A stretch of DNA of 64,000 nt from contig UQMK01000008.1 of NCBI GenBank assembly GCA_900542085.1, positions 1 to 64,000 on the forward strand. The letters are read 5' to 3'. This document shows, piece by piece, positions 19,064-26,960 of the stretch; positions within the stretch are counted from its first letter, which is position 1; each line of letters opens with the position of its first letter. The notes beneath the pieces are model-generated. The model saw only the letters and a program-made list of their open reading frames with translations. It was not told the DNA's origin and did not search any database. This DNA is from an uncultured Collinsella sp. GTDB taxonomy: Bacteria > Actinomycetota > Coriobacteriia > Coriobacteriales > Coriobacteriaceae. A program made the translations under genes and the position numbers.

Positions 19064-19238
19064 AAGATGGGAGGCGATCCGACTTAACCTTACCGACCCG
19101 GGCGCGTCGTCCGATCTGCGACGCGAACATCCCGGGCCAAGAGGAATTACGGTTACTGGTACAGCCGGGGACTTGCACCCCGATTCTCCCAAACGCGCAG
19201 GAAAACCGCGCGTTCGTGCGTCTCCGCACCACCATCTA
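19064..19238 (-). promoter_or_regulatory. Cobalamin (B12) riboswitch aptamer
   Basis: Read on the minus strand. The core at 19190-19149 has GGGAGAATC, GGGGTGCAAGTCCCC and GGCTGTACCAGTAACCGT, matching the conserved GGGAA / GGTG-AA-TCC / ACtGt blocks of the cobalamin riboswitch. The 3' part AAGTCGGATCGCC (19085-19073) matches the conserved closing strand. P1 can form between AGATGG (19237-19232) and CCATCT (19070-19065). About 140 bases separate it from the start codon at 18921, room for an expression platform. It should lower expression of the two DUF4430 genes when cobalamin is plentiful. Confidence 0.88.
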
Positions 19239-19247
19239 GGCCATCGA

Positions 19248-19275
19248 TTATTACTGTCAGTATGGTAGCACGCAA
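19248..19275 (-). promoter_or_regulatory. Candidate promoter of the riboswitch operon
   Basis: TTGCGT (19275-19270), 16 bases, TAATAA (19253-19248). The predicted transcription start, about 19241, is just before the riboswitch P1 stem. Confidence 0.5.
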
Positions 19276-19301
19276 AAGGGCCCCGCACACAGGCGAAGCC
19301 C
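19273..19301 (-). terminator. Terminator after the UbiB-like gene
   Basis: On the minus strand GGGCTTCGC pairs with GCGGGGCCC (two G-U pairs), six-base loop, then TTTT. Its T tract overlaps the candidate -35 of the riboswitch operon. Confidence 0.7.
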
Positions 19302-19388
19302 AAGGTAAAAGCTATGGTTTGCGATAGAAAAGGGCGTGGATGGAGTGCAGAGCAAAAGGATCCGTCTTTCTCTGATTCCGGGGAATCG

Positions 19389-21152
19389 CTAACGCTTGCC
19401 GCCGTGACTGTTGCGCCAGATCTCGCGGCCCAGCATCAGCGCCAGTACCAGCGCGCTCACGTAGCCCATAAAGCCAATGACCGGGATACCGAACACAACC
19501 GGCTCGATGCGCGCGTAGTACACCACCGACGAGCCGATAAACAGGCCGGCAATCACAATTGCCATCGACATGCGGTCGATAATTCCACCCAGCTGTCGCA
19601 GCGCCTTATCGCTGCTCATGATCTGCGTGTTTATCTTAAGCTGACCGCGCGTGAGCATACGCGACGCCAAGCCCAGATACTCGGCCGCCTCGAGCGAGCC
19701 TTTTGCCGCGCGATAGCTGCTCGCGGCAAGATCGCGCCCCATTTCGCGGACGCGCGCATAGGCGCTCTTCTCGTTTTTGATGTGCGCTTGGATGATCTGG
19801 ATCATGTTGACGTTGGGCATGTACTCGGTCAGCAGACCCTCGAGCGTCACCATGCCGCGGGCGAACATCGTCACCACGCTCGGCAGCTCAACGTCGTTTT
19901 TGCGCGCCAGGTTTAGCAACGAGGTCAAAAACTCGCCGATATCCAGGTCCTTAAGATCGAGTCCTGCAAAGTCGGCTACGATAAAGTCCAAATCGGACAA
20001 AAAGGCCGAATGATCGAGCTCGGCCGAATCACCGCGCGTCACGGCAAAACGCATGAGCGAATCCTTGAGCTTGGGCACATCGCCCTCGGCCACGGCGAAA
20101 ATCATATCCTTGACGATACCGCGGTCGTGGCTCGACATGCGCCCGACCATGCCCAGGTCAATAAAGTAGACAATGCCGTCTTTGAGGATGATGTTTCCCG
20201 CATGCGGGTCGGCATGGAAAAAGCCGTCGTCGAGCACCTGCGTCGAATAGTCCTCGACGATCGCGGCGCCAATCTTCTCTAAGTCATAGCCCTCGGCCAC
20301 CAGGCGCTCGGGATCGGCAATGGAGATGCCGTCGATGTAGTCCATGACCACCACGTGCTCGGTGCAAAGATCTAGGTAGGACTTGGGGCACGACACGCCA
20401 TGCACGCTTTTGTGGAAGTCATAGAAATCGTTGAGGTTTTTGGCCTCGGCCAAAAAGTTGGTCTCCTCGCGAAACGAGGTCCACAGCTCTTCGACCACGC
20501 CGTGCAGGTCAACAAACTGATCGGTGTTGACGAACTTGGAAACGATGCGCACCACCGAACGGATGATGTCTATGTCCTGCGCCATGACCTGCTGCGCGCC
20601 GGGGCGTTGCACCTTAACGGCCACGTCCTCGCCCGTCACCAGGCGGGCACGGTGTACCTGCGCGAGCGACGCGCTTCCGAGCGGGTTGGGGTCGATCGCG
20701 TCGAACATCTGCCCCAGGCGCTGGCCGTACTCCTCTTCCAGACAGCGGAGCACTACCTCATACGGCACCGGGTCTACGTCGGAGCGCAGGCGGCGCAGCT
20801 CGTCGCAAAACCGCTGCGGCAAAATCTCGGAGCGGTTAGCCAGAATCTGCCCCATCTTGACGAACATGGGGCCAAGCTCTTCGAGCAGACGACGCAGGCG
20901 CACCGGCGTGAGGTTATCCCATACGCGGTACTTTTTGATCAGGCGAACGATCTGCCCAATGCGTTCGCGGCGGCCTGCCGGCGTGAGCTGGTATTCCTCG
21001 TCCGGCGCCATCGCGTCGGGCTCTTCGGGAACCATATCGACAGCACGCGGCTTCTTGCGAGCGCCCGAGACGGCGGCATCGACCTCATCGACAACCGCCG
21101 CCTCGTCACCCAAGGGATCTAGATTGTTGTAATCGGTGGTGGAATCTGCCAT
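19389..21152 (-). CDS. AarF/UbiB/ABC1 atypical kinase family protein
   Basis: A 587-residue ABC1/UbiB-family protein. It has the family hallmark KxGQ motif (FVKMGQILANRSEILP), the Ala-rich loop GSASLAQVHRA, VAVKVQRPG with the ATP-contacting lysine, the catalytic HADPHAGNI and the metal-binding DLGMVG, then two C-terminal membrane helices. UbiB proteins in aerobes support ubiquinone synthesis; in an anaerobic actinobacterium the role is more likely in isoprenoid-quinone or lipid handling, which is inference. It starts 8 bases after the small helical gene at 21161, so the two form an operon. Confidence 0.9.
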   Translation of the reverse strand: MADSTTDYNNLDPLGDEAAVVDEVDAAVSGARKKPRAVDMVPEEPDAMAPDEEYQLTPAGRRERIGQIVRLIKKYRVWDNLTPVRLRRLLEELGPMFVKMGQILANRSEILPQRFCDELRRLRSDVDPVPYEVVLRCLEEEYGQRLGQMFDAIDPNPLGSASLAQVHRARLVTGEDVAVKVQRPGAQQVMAQDIDIIRSVVRIVSKFVNTDQFVDLHGVVEELWTSFREETNFLAEAKNLNDFYDFHKSVHGVSCPKSYLDLCTEHVVVMDYIDGISIADPERLVAEGYDLEKIGAAIVEDYSTQVLDDGFFHADPHAGNIILKDGIVYFIDLGMVGRMSSHDRGIVKDMIFAVAEGDVPKLKDSLMRFAVTRGDSAELDHSAFLSDLDFIVADFAGLDLKDLDIGEFLTSLLNLARKNDVELPSVVTMFARGMVTLEGLLTEYMPNVNMIQIIQAHIKNEKSAYARVREMGRDLAASSYRAAKGSLEAAEYLGLASRMLTRGQLKINTQIMSSDKALRQLGGIIDRMSMAIVIAGLFIGSSVVYYARIEPVVFGIPVIGFMGYVSALVLALMLGREIWRNSHGGKR

Positions 21153-21160
21153 CTGCGCTG

Positions 21161-21577
21161 CTACTCGGCCTCTTCGGTGTCCTCTGCATCGTCGGGCTCA
21201 ACGGACTCGACGGGCACCGAAGTCACGTTGTCCTCGACCGAATCGACGATGTCGCGCACATGGGCCAAAAAGGCCGTGCGCTCGGGGGCGGTCATAACGC
21301 GGACGCGGGCCAGGATGAGCTCGTCGAGCACGCGCTGCGCCGCAGTCTCGCCCTGCATGCCCAGACGCTCGGTCAGGTCGGAAATGGTGCCACCGGCCTG
21401 CTCGAACATATCGGACACGCTGCGGGCGATATCGGGGGTTCCGGCGTCCTTGCGAACCTGCTCGCCTTTGGTATTGAGGTCGTCAAGGACCTTCTTGCCG
21501 CCCTCGACGGCAACGGCGGCGGCGCCGAAGCCCACGTTGATGGCACCGTTAACAAGCTGATCGAATTTCATAACCAT
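21161..21577 (-). CDS. Small phasin-like helical protein upstream of UbiB-like kinase
   Basis: A 138-residue soluble protein. A Gly/Ala-rich start (VNGAINVGFGAAAVAVEGGKK) is followed by amphipathic helices with charged heptads and a very acidic tail (VEPDDAEDTEEAE). The first half recalls phasin-like granule-associated proteins, but similarity is weak. The ATG at 21577 has GGAG six bases upstream. The close coupling with the UbiB-like kinase gene suggests they work together. Confidence 0.6.
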   Translation of the reverse strand: MVMKFDQLVNGAINVGFGAAAVAVEGGKKVLDDLNTKGEQVRKDAGTPDIARSVSDMFEQAGGTISDLTERLGMQGETAAQRVLDELILARVRVMTAPERTAFLAHVRDIVDSVEDNVTSVPVESVEPDDAEDTEEAE

Positions 21578-21725
21578 GGTTGGCTCCAATCATGAACAAC
21601 TGCATTGGCCTTCTTGTACCCAAGATTGAGCGAACGACACAAAATCGTTTTACCGCCGAGATAGAAATCGAGCGGGGCAAAGCCTTTGACGGCGTTTGTC
21701 CCGCTCGCTCGCTGCAAGGTTGTCT

Positions 21726-23249
21726 TTACCTTACGTTGTCGTTCATCGCGAAGGAGTTCTTCATGGCACAGCTCGTGGTGTAGAGCACCTTGCCCAACAG
21801 AGCGTCGGTCTCCACGCGCACAAGCTCGGCAAAGGCCTCGTTAGCACGGGCGAGCTCGGCAGGCACCTCGGCCTCGGGCAGCGCGGCTACGACAGCGTCA
21901 ACGTCGTGAATCTGCTTGTGGCCCATGCCGCCGACCTTCTCCTGATAATCCTCGACCGCGCGACCGCACTCACGGAAGCGAACATCGGCCAAGGCACCGA
22001 TCAGGCGATTTGCCCAATAGAAATTCTCCGACGTCACGCGAGCCTGCGTGCCGGCGTAGTACTCGGGCATGGTCTCGACATTGGCGTACAGCGGCACGAG
22101 CGCGTTAAACGAGTTAGAGCCAAACGCCATCCACTGCACGGCGCGATACGCCGGCTGCGCATAGGGGCGCAGCTGCAGCACGGCAAGCTGGCTGTTGCGG
22201 TTGATGCCGATGGGACGATAGGCGCCGCGCGTGGCGGGCGTGCCCTTGCTGCCGTAGCAGTCGTACTCCGTGCCCTGGTAGTGGCTCGAAAGCACGTACT
22301 TGATGTCCTCGATGGTCACCTTGCGCTCGGGCACGCGGCTCCAGGGGATGTCGTCGCTCTCGGGCGTGTAGTCGGCCTCGGGACCATCCCACACATCGCT
22401 GGGGTTGAGGCAGCGTTGCATGTACCAGGCGCGCGGCGTGTTGTAGACGTGGTCACTGTCACTGTGCGAGCCAAAGGCCTCGCGCGGGCTGAAGACCGCA
22501 GCGGGACCGTCGCCCTCGACGCCCAGCGTCAGATCCAGATGCCACTCGGCCATCCAGGAGCGCAGGTCGGCGGAGCACATATGATCTGCCTGGGCGCCCT
22601 CGGCGTCGTCCAGGTCAAAGCTATCGATACCCAGCTGGTTAGGCATGGTCACATAGGCGTCATCGGGCACGCGCTTGGCGATCCAGTGGTGGCCGCCGAT
22701 GGTCTCGAGCCACCAGACCTCGTCAACGTCACTAAAGGCGATGCCGTTGTTCTCGTAGGTGCCGTAGCGCTCGAGCAGGTCACCCAGGATACGCACGCCA
22801 TCGCGGGCAGACTTGGCGTACGGCAGCACCAGGGTCACCATATCCTCCTCACCCAGACCGCCGGGCTGCGCCGGAACATAGCCGTCCTCGCCCTCGTTGC
22901 CCTTGGCGGGCACGTAGTCCACGAGCGGATCGGCGCCGCGGACGCGCTCGTTGGTGGTAAGCGTCTCGGTTGCGGACATGCCAACGTTGAGCTCGTTGAA
23001 GCCGGCCTCGGCCCAAACGCCATGACCCGGGACAACGTCGGGGACGCTTGTGTAACGCATGGGATTGTCGGGCAGTTCAACGGTCAGGTGGCTCAAGACG
23101 CTTGTGTAGACACGCGGCTGCTCGTCGGGGTGCACAACACGCATGCGCTTGGGCTCAAACACCCCGTTGGACGAGTCCTCATTGCGGGCAACCAGCGTCG
23201 ACCCGTCGTAGCTCGCGTTCTTACCAACCAAAATCGTTGTGCACGGCAT
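21726..23249 (-). CDS. pepD: C69 family dipeptidase
   Basis: A 507-residue peptidase of family C69 (PepD-like N-terminal nucleophile hydrolases that cut dipeptides). The start MPCTTILVGKNAS places the nucleophile at Cys3, which becomes N-terminal on processing. Downstream typical blocks are STLVARNEDSS, FNELNVGMSATETL, WWLETIGGHHWIAKRVPD and YVTMPNQLGI. The ATG at 23249 has AAGGAGG six bases upstream, and an ATG two codons earlier overlaps that spacer. No export signal is seen, so the enzyme is cytoplasmic. It lies alone between convergent or same-strand neighbours. Confidence 0.9.
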   Translation of the reverse strand: MPCTTILVGKNASYDGSTLVARNEDSSNGVFEPKRMRVVHPDEQPRVYTSVLSHLTVELPDNPMRYTSVPDVVPGHGVWAEAGFNELNVGMSATETLTTNERVRGADPLVDYVPAKGNEGEDGYVPAQPGGLGEEDMVTLVLPYAKSARDGVRILGDLLERYGTYENNGIAFSDVDEVWWLETIGGHHWIAKRVPDDAYVTMPNQLGIDSFDLDDAEGAQADHMCSADLRSWMAEWHLDLTLGVEGDGPAAVFSPREAFGSHSDSDHVYNTPRAWYMQRCLNPSDVWDGPEADYTPESDDIPWSRVPERKVTIEDIKYVLSSHYQGTEYDCYGSKGTPATRGAYRPIGINRNSQLAVLQLRPYAQPAYRAVQWMAFGSNSFNALVPLYANVETMPEYYAGTQARVTSENFYWANRLIGALADVRFRECGRAVEDYQEKVGGMGHKQIHDVDAVVAALPEAEVPAELARANEAFAELVRVETDALLGKVLYTTSCAMKNSFAMNDNVR

Positions 23250-23350
23250 GCGCATCCTCCTTGAGCGAAGAAATCAAACGGCAACAGTGTATCGCTTCGG
23301 CGCAAAAAGGGCGAAACAGCCGCCCCGGCAACCCCTGTGGTCAAAAACGA

Positions 23351-24205
23351 CTATTTCGATGCGCGCTCCGCCGCCTCGATCACGTGCTTGGCGAGAATCG
23401 CGGTGGTCACAGCCCCCACGCCGCCCGGCACCGGAGTAATTGCGCCAACGATTGGTTCCGCAGCATCAAAATCGACATCGCCGACCAGCTTGCCAGCGGC
23501 CTCGTCCCAATTAATGCCAACATCGATGATCGTCTGGCCCCCACGAACCGCATCCGCGCCAATCGTGCGCGCGCGTCCAACGGCCGCAACCACAATATCA
23601 GCTGCACGGCACTCGGCAGCCAAGTCGCGCGTATGCGTATGGCACGTCGTCACCGTGGCATTGCGAGCCGTAAGCATGGCGGCTACGGGACAACCAATTA
23701 CCAGCGACCGACCAACAACCGCAACCTTGGCCCCATCCAGCTCAACACCGTAATGGTCCAGCAATGCCAACACGGCCTCGGCCGTGCAAGGAGCAAAGCC
23801 CTCGCCACGACCCGAAAGCGTGGTAAGCAGCGAGGCCGGTGTCATGGAGTCAACATCTTTGGCGGGATCGAGTGCCGCGGCAACCGCATCCTCGTCAAGC
23901 CCAGCGAGCAACGGACGAAACATCAGGCAGCCGTGAACAGCCGAATCGGTATTAATGCCCTCGATAGCCGCCAGCAACTCATCCTGCGAAACATCGGCGG
24001 GAAGCAAGACGCGGCGAGCCTCAATGCCAACCTTCTCGCAGCGCTTGAGGGCGCCGCGCTCGTAGGACAGGTCGTCCTCGCGCTCGCCCACACGCACGAT
24101 GGCCAGCGTCGGCACGATGCCCTGTTCGCGCAGGGCGGCGCAACGAGCGGCAAGCTCCTCGGTCAAAGCACGGGCAACGGGAGCACCCTTGAGCAGCTCG
24201 GCCAT
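23351..24205 (-). CDS. folD: FolD, methylene-THF dehydrogenase with altered cyclohydrolase site
   Basis: A 284-residue FolD-family protein. NADP-binding VVGRSLVIGCPVA, VIDVGIN and the closing ITPVPGGVGAVTTAIL are intact. Against E. coli FolD without gaps through this stretch, Tyr50 is kept (Tyr48) but Lys54 becomes Ala52 (SYERGALK in place of YVASKRK), and the glutamine of QLPLP becomes Phe96 (MFRPLL). Asp of DVD is kept (DPAKDVDS). The lysine and glutamine are needed for the cyclohydrolase step, so this enzyme is predicted to be dehydrogenase only. It starts 2 bases after the stop of fchA, which encodes the missing activity. Confidence 0.9.
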   Translation of the reverse strand: MAELLKGAPVARALTEELAARCAALREQGIVPTLAIVRVGEREDDLSYERGALKRCEKVGIEARRVLLPADVSQDELLAAIEGINTDSAVHGCLMFRPLLAGLDEDAVAAALDPAKDVDSMTPASLLTTLSGRGEGFAPCTAEAVLALLDHYGVELDGAKVAVVGRSLVIGCPVAAMLTARNATVTTCHTHTRDLAAECRAADIVVAAVGRARTIGADAVRGGQTIIDVGINWDEAAGKLVGDVDFDAAEPIVGAITPVPGGVGAVTTAILAKHVIEAAERASK

Positions 24206-24207
24206 GG

Positions 24208-24840
24208 CTATCCCCTCTTCCTTGCGGCGTCAGCAGCACGGCGCGCCAGTGCATCGGCGCGCGGCAGCCACGTATCCAGCAGTTCATCGCACGCCGCCTC
24301 GAGTTCCTCGGCGCGCGCCCGGTCTTTCATAGATGTGGTGTTGGCAAAGAGCGTCAGGCTCGCGCCTTGCATGGCGGCGCGGCAGAACACGGCGCCGCAT
24401 GCCACGTCGGACAGCAACTGGCGCGAACCCTTGTCGGCCATGTCCTCGAGCAGCGCCAGCGCACGACCACAGGCATCCATAATGCGATACGGAGGCAGGG
24501 CCGCCACGCGCAACGCGTCCTGAATCGCCGCGGGTCGAGCCGGGTCATCACGAGGAATACCGTATGCCGCAGACACCTGGCCGTATGCACGAACATCCTC
24601 GGCAACCAGACCCACTAGTTCCTGCGCCAACTCGTCTGCCTGGGCAAATGCACGCGTCAGATCGTCCGCCCGATCGCTAAGCGCGGGATTGGTCGCCCCG
24701 TAGCGAGCGACCATCCCGCAAAGCGAGGCGCCCAGCGCGCCCACAAAGGCGCTCGCGCTACCGCCGCCGGGAACCGGCTCGCGCGCGGCCAGCGCCTCGG
24801 CAAACCCACGGCAGGTCTTGTCCATCATCTCTTGGCTCAT
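24208..24840 (-). CDS. fchA: FchA, methenyl-THF cyclohydrolase / cyclodeaminase family
   Basis: A 210-residue member of the formimidoyl-THF cyclodeaminase / methenyl-THF cyclohydrolase family, all helical. The signature PVPGGGSASAFVGALGASL near residues 23-41 marks the folate site. C-terminal ACGAVFCRAAMQGASL fits the family's dimer helix. Free-standing members are cyclohydrolases in clostridia and acetogens. It lies directly upstream of folD with 2 bases between, and likely hydrolyses methenyl-THF to formyl-THF in partnership with the altered FolD. Confidence 0.88.
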   Translation of the reverse strand: MSQEMMDKTCRGFAEALAAREPVPGGGSASAFVGALGASLCGMVARYGATNPALSDRADDLTRAFAQADELAQELVGLVAEDVRAYGQVSAAYGIPRDDPARPAAIQDALRVAALPPYRIMDACGRALALLEDMADKGSRQLLSDVACGAVFCRAAMQGASLTLFANTTSMKDRARAEELEAACDELLDTWLPRADALARRAADAARKRG

Positions 24841-25217
24841 ACGTATGCACCTTCAAGTCATATAGATCGGTCGGGCGGCAACCGCCGACCAACCGCATCA
24901 AACACGTAATGATGCTAAGTCTAGCCCATAAGCACATGAGCGTCAGCACACCTGGCCATCGCGGATTTCTATGACGAACGATAGGCGTCGGCGCTGCAAA
25001 CATGGGACACATGGCCCACCTTTCGAGACTCCCGAACGGCACAAACTGGGGCATATCTATAAGTAAGGAACCCGTTGGGGCACGGCCGCGCAACGGCCAC
25101 AAGCGATGAACGGAGGCATAAGCCGCACAGTACACAGAGACATCCGCCGCCAGCGCAATCAGTACCCCAACAGCATGCGGCGCCGTGATGTCATCGGCAG
25201 ACAAGGAGGACGCCACC
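24841..25217. other. Intergenic region upstream of fchA and first lipoprotein
   Basis: 377 bases between divergent genes. It holds the ribosome site of the lipoprotein gene (AAGGAGG) and the palindrome at 25003-25018. A TATAAG at about 25060 could be a -10 element, but no good -35 was found. No convincing gene is present. Confidence 0.6.
25003..25018 (+). promoter_or_regulatory. Imperfect palindrome, copy 1 (possible operator)
   Basis: TGGGACACATGGCCCA: six of eight base pairs are symmetrical. An 18-base stretch including it recurs exactly at 25972, each time upstream of one of the two related lipoprotein genes. It lies 200 bases before the first gene. Confidence 0.45.
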
Positions 25218-25820
25218 ATGAAGAAAAAGACCCTATCGATTCTTTCCCTTTGCATCGCCCTCTTTGCCGCATTTGCCCTTGTCGGCTGCGGCGGGAGCGC
25301 ATCGGGCGGAGGCGGCAGCACCGCCAAGAGCGAGAGCAAGGAAAAGGCCCCCGTCGCCAAGAAGACCGACTTTATCTGGTTTAAGGTCGAGATGCCCGAG
25401 GGTGTCGGCGTAAGCGACTCCGCCGGCAAGAATGCCGACAGGGTTCAGCTCACCTTCCCCGAAGACGAGAACGCCTCGGCCGATCGTTTTATCCCCGTTT
25501 GGAAAAAAGCGCTGACGGCCGAGGAGTCCCACGCCGACCAGGCAGAAAAGAAGGGGGATACGTTCCAGTGGAAGGATGGCGGGTCCGTCGAATATAACGG
25601 CAGGACGTGGCTCGTCGGAACGTACGAAGACAACAGCGGCATCTCAACCATCCTTTTTACCGACGTTGAACCAGGAAGCGTCTACGTCCTCATCTCGAGC
25701 TTCGACCAGCACGAGAAAGAAGCCGAGGCGCTCCTCAACTCCATCGAGTTCCCCGATGACATGGCAGAGGCAGTTTCCGAGGCACGCGAAGTCGAGATTT
25801 CGAGCATCGAGATCAAGTAA
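25218..25820 (+). CDS. Lipoprotein of unknown function (copy 1)
   Basis: A 200-residue lipoprotein. The signal peptide ends in the lipobox ALVGC with the lipidated cysteine at residue 24, then a Gly/Ser/Lys linker. The mature domain (about 48-200) has blocks DFIWFKVEMPEGV, DRFIPVW, YNGRTW and SVYVLISSFD, all shared with the next gene. It probably faces outward from the membrane; ligand unknown. The ribosome site AAGGAGGA is strong. A terminator follows at 25890. Confidence 0.75.
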   Translation: MKKKTLSILSLCIALFAAFALVGCGGSASGGGGSTAKSESKEKAPVAKKTDFIWFKVEMPEGVGVSDSAGKNADRVQLTFPEDENASADRFIPVWKKALTAEESHADQAEKKGDTFQWKDGGSVEYNGRTWLVGTYEDNSGISTILFTDVEPGSVYVLISSFDQHEKEAEALLNSIEFPDDMAEAVSEAREVEISSIEIK

Positions 25821-25889
25821 CGGGGCACCCGCACGTGCCTATGCGCACCCGCGCACATGCGCTCCATTAAAACAACGGGCGCCCAACCC

Positions 25890-25924
25890 GGGGAGGGCCG
25901 ACGACATCGGCCCTCCCCTTTTTT
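25890..25924 (+). terminator. Terminator after lipoprotein copy 1
   Basis: Stem GGGGAGGGCCGA / TCGGCCCTCCCC then TTTTTT, 70 bases after the stop codon. The stem sequence resembles the terminator after copy 2, so it was likely duplicated with the gene. Confidence 0.9.
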
Positions 25925-25971
25925 GTGCCCGCGTATATTGCCACTTGTCGGCGCAAATCCTGCCCCCAGAA

Positions 25972-25987
25972 TGGGACACATGGCCCA
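25972..25987 (+). promoter_or_regulatory. Imperfect palindrome, copy 2 (possible operator)
   Basis: Same TGGGACACATGGCCCA element as at 25003, here 75 bases before the start codon of the second lipoprotein. The distance differs from copy 1, so a fixed promoter overlap is not shown. Confidence 0.45.
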
Positions 25988-26061
25988 CCCGAACGAGCCG
26001 CTCGCGCGTACAGTAAAGACAGGTAATCCATGGGCGGTTACAGACCGAGGAGGACACGACC

Positions 26062-26655
26062 ATGAAAAAGAAGGCCTTTGCGATTCTCACCCTCTGCATG
26101 AGTCTTTTTGCCGCAGTTGCCCTGGTGGGTTGCGGTGGAAGCGGTGGCGCTGCCGGCAGTGGCGGTGGCGGCGGAGCAGAAAAGCCAGCCGTGGATATGA
26201 GGACCGACTTCATTTGGTTTAAGGTCGAGGTGCCCGAGGGCGTCGAAATCACGGACGTCGCAGGCGACACCGCCGATAGGGCCCAGTTTAAGTTCACCGA
26301 GAGCGAGCACGCCAGCGATCGCTTCATCCCTGTCTTCGACTCCGACAAGAACGCCGACGAGCTGTTCGACTACGAGGCCAAATGGAAGGCCAACTTTGAG
26401 TGGACCGAGAATGACCCCGTCAAGTACAACGGCAAGACTTGGCGCAACGCTTCCTATACACACTCGGGCGGCGTGACGACTGAGTACTTCACCGAAGCAG
26501 GCGGCGGCAGCGTCTACGCGAGCATCGACAATGTCGAGGAGCACAAGGACGCCGTCGAGACCATGATGAAGTCTCTGGAGTTTGCCGACGACATCGCCGA
26601 AGCCAAGACCGAGGCCATGGACGTCAAGCTCGACGATATCGAGATCAAGCGCTAA
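26062..26655 (+). CDS. Lipoprotein of unknown function (copy 2)
   Basis: A 197-residue paralogue of the lipoprotein at 25218. It has the same MKKKxxxIL start and lipobox LVGC (Cys24), a Gly-rich linker, and shared blocks DFIWFKVEVPEGV, DRFIPVF, YNGKTW and GSVYASIDN. The C-termini are also similar (IEIK / DIEIKR). Tandem duplication with divergence in the middle of the mature domain. Ribosome site GAGGAGGA. Function unknown. Confidence 0.75.
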   Translation: MKKKAFAILTLCMSLFAAVALVGCGGSGGAAGSGGGGGAEKPAVDMRTDFIWFKVEVPEGVEITDVAGDTADRAQFKFTESEHASDRFIPVFDSDKNADELFDYEAKWKANFEWTENDPVKYNGKTWRNASYTHSGGVTTEYFTEAGGGSVYASIDNVEEHKDAVETMMKSLEFADDIAEAKTEAMDVKLDDIEIKR

Positions 26656-26960
26656 GCGACTGGCGAGCGCAACGGGAAACACGGTCGCAGTGCAAACAAG
26701 CGACGGTACCCCAGCGCTTCGTACCCAGGGAGGGCCGGTAAACCGACCCTCCCTTTCTTATGCCGGTAGCCGACGAACGCGAGGATGCCGGACGCCGGAA
26801 CCGCCCCAAATGTGGCAACAGTACGAAAACGATAAACACCCCAACACGTCCGCCCACCGATTTATTGCGCCGCGCAGACAATTAAACCAGCATCTTTAAA
26901 CATCTGGGCAGCATAGTGACCAAAACTATCGCATAACCGCACCCTGCGAATGGAGGAGTC
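26656..26960. other. Intergenic region before the PI-PLC-like gene
   Basis: 305 bases. It contains the lipoprotein terminator at 26727 and an AT-richer segment at 26860-26940 that should hold the promoter for the next gene, though no clear -35/-10 pair stands out. A GGAGGAG ribosome site ends it. Confidence 0.6.
26727..26757 (+). terminator. Terminator after lipoprotein copy 2
   Basis: Stem AGGGAGGGCCGGT / ACCGACCCTCCCT with short loop then TTCTT. Confidence 0.85.

Noticed and set aside
18922..19065. Upstream extension of the giant surface gene to 19065
   Set aside because: The extension enters the B12 riboswitch and expression-platform region, has no ribosome site, and gives a basic non-signal leader. 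The ATG at 18921 follows AGGAG and starts a good signal peptide.
24758..25429. 223-codon minus-strand frame across the fchA/lipoprotein interval
   Set aside because: It overlaps both the fchA start and the lipoprotein antisense, and has no ribosome site or family.
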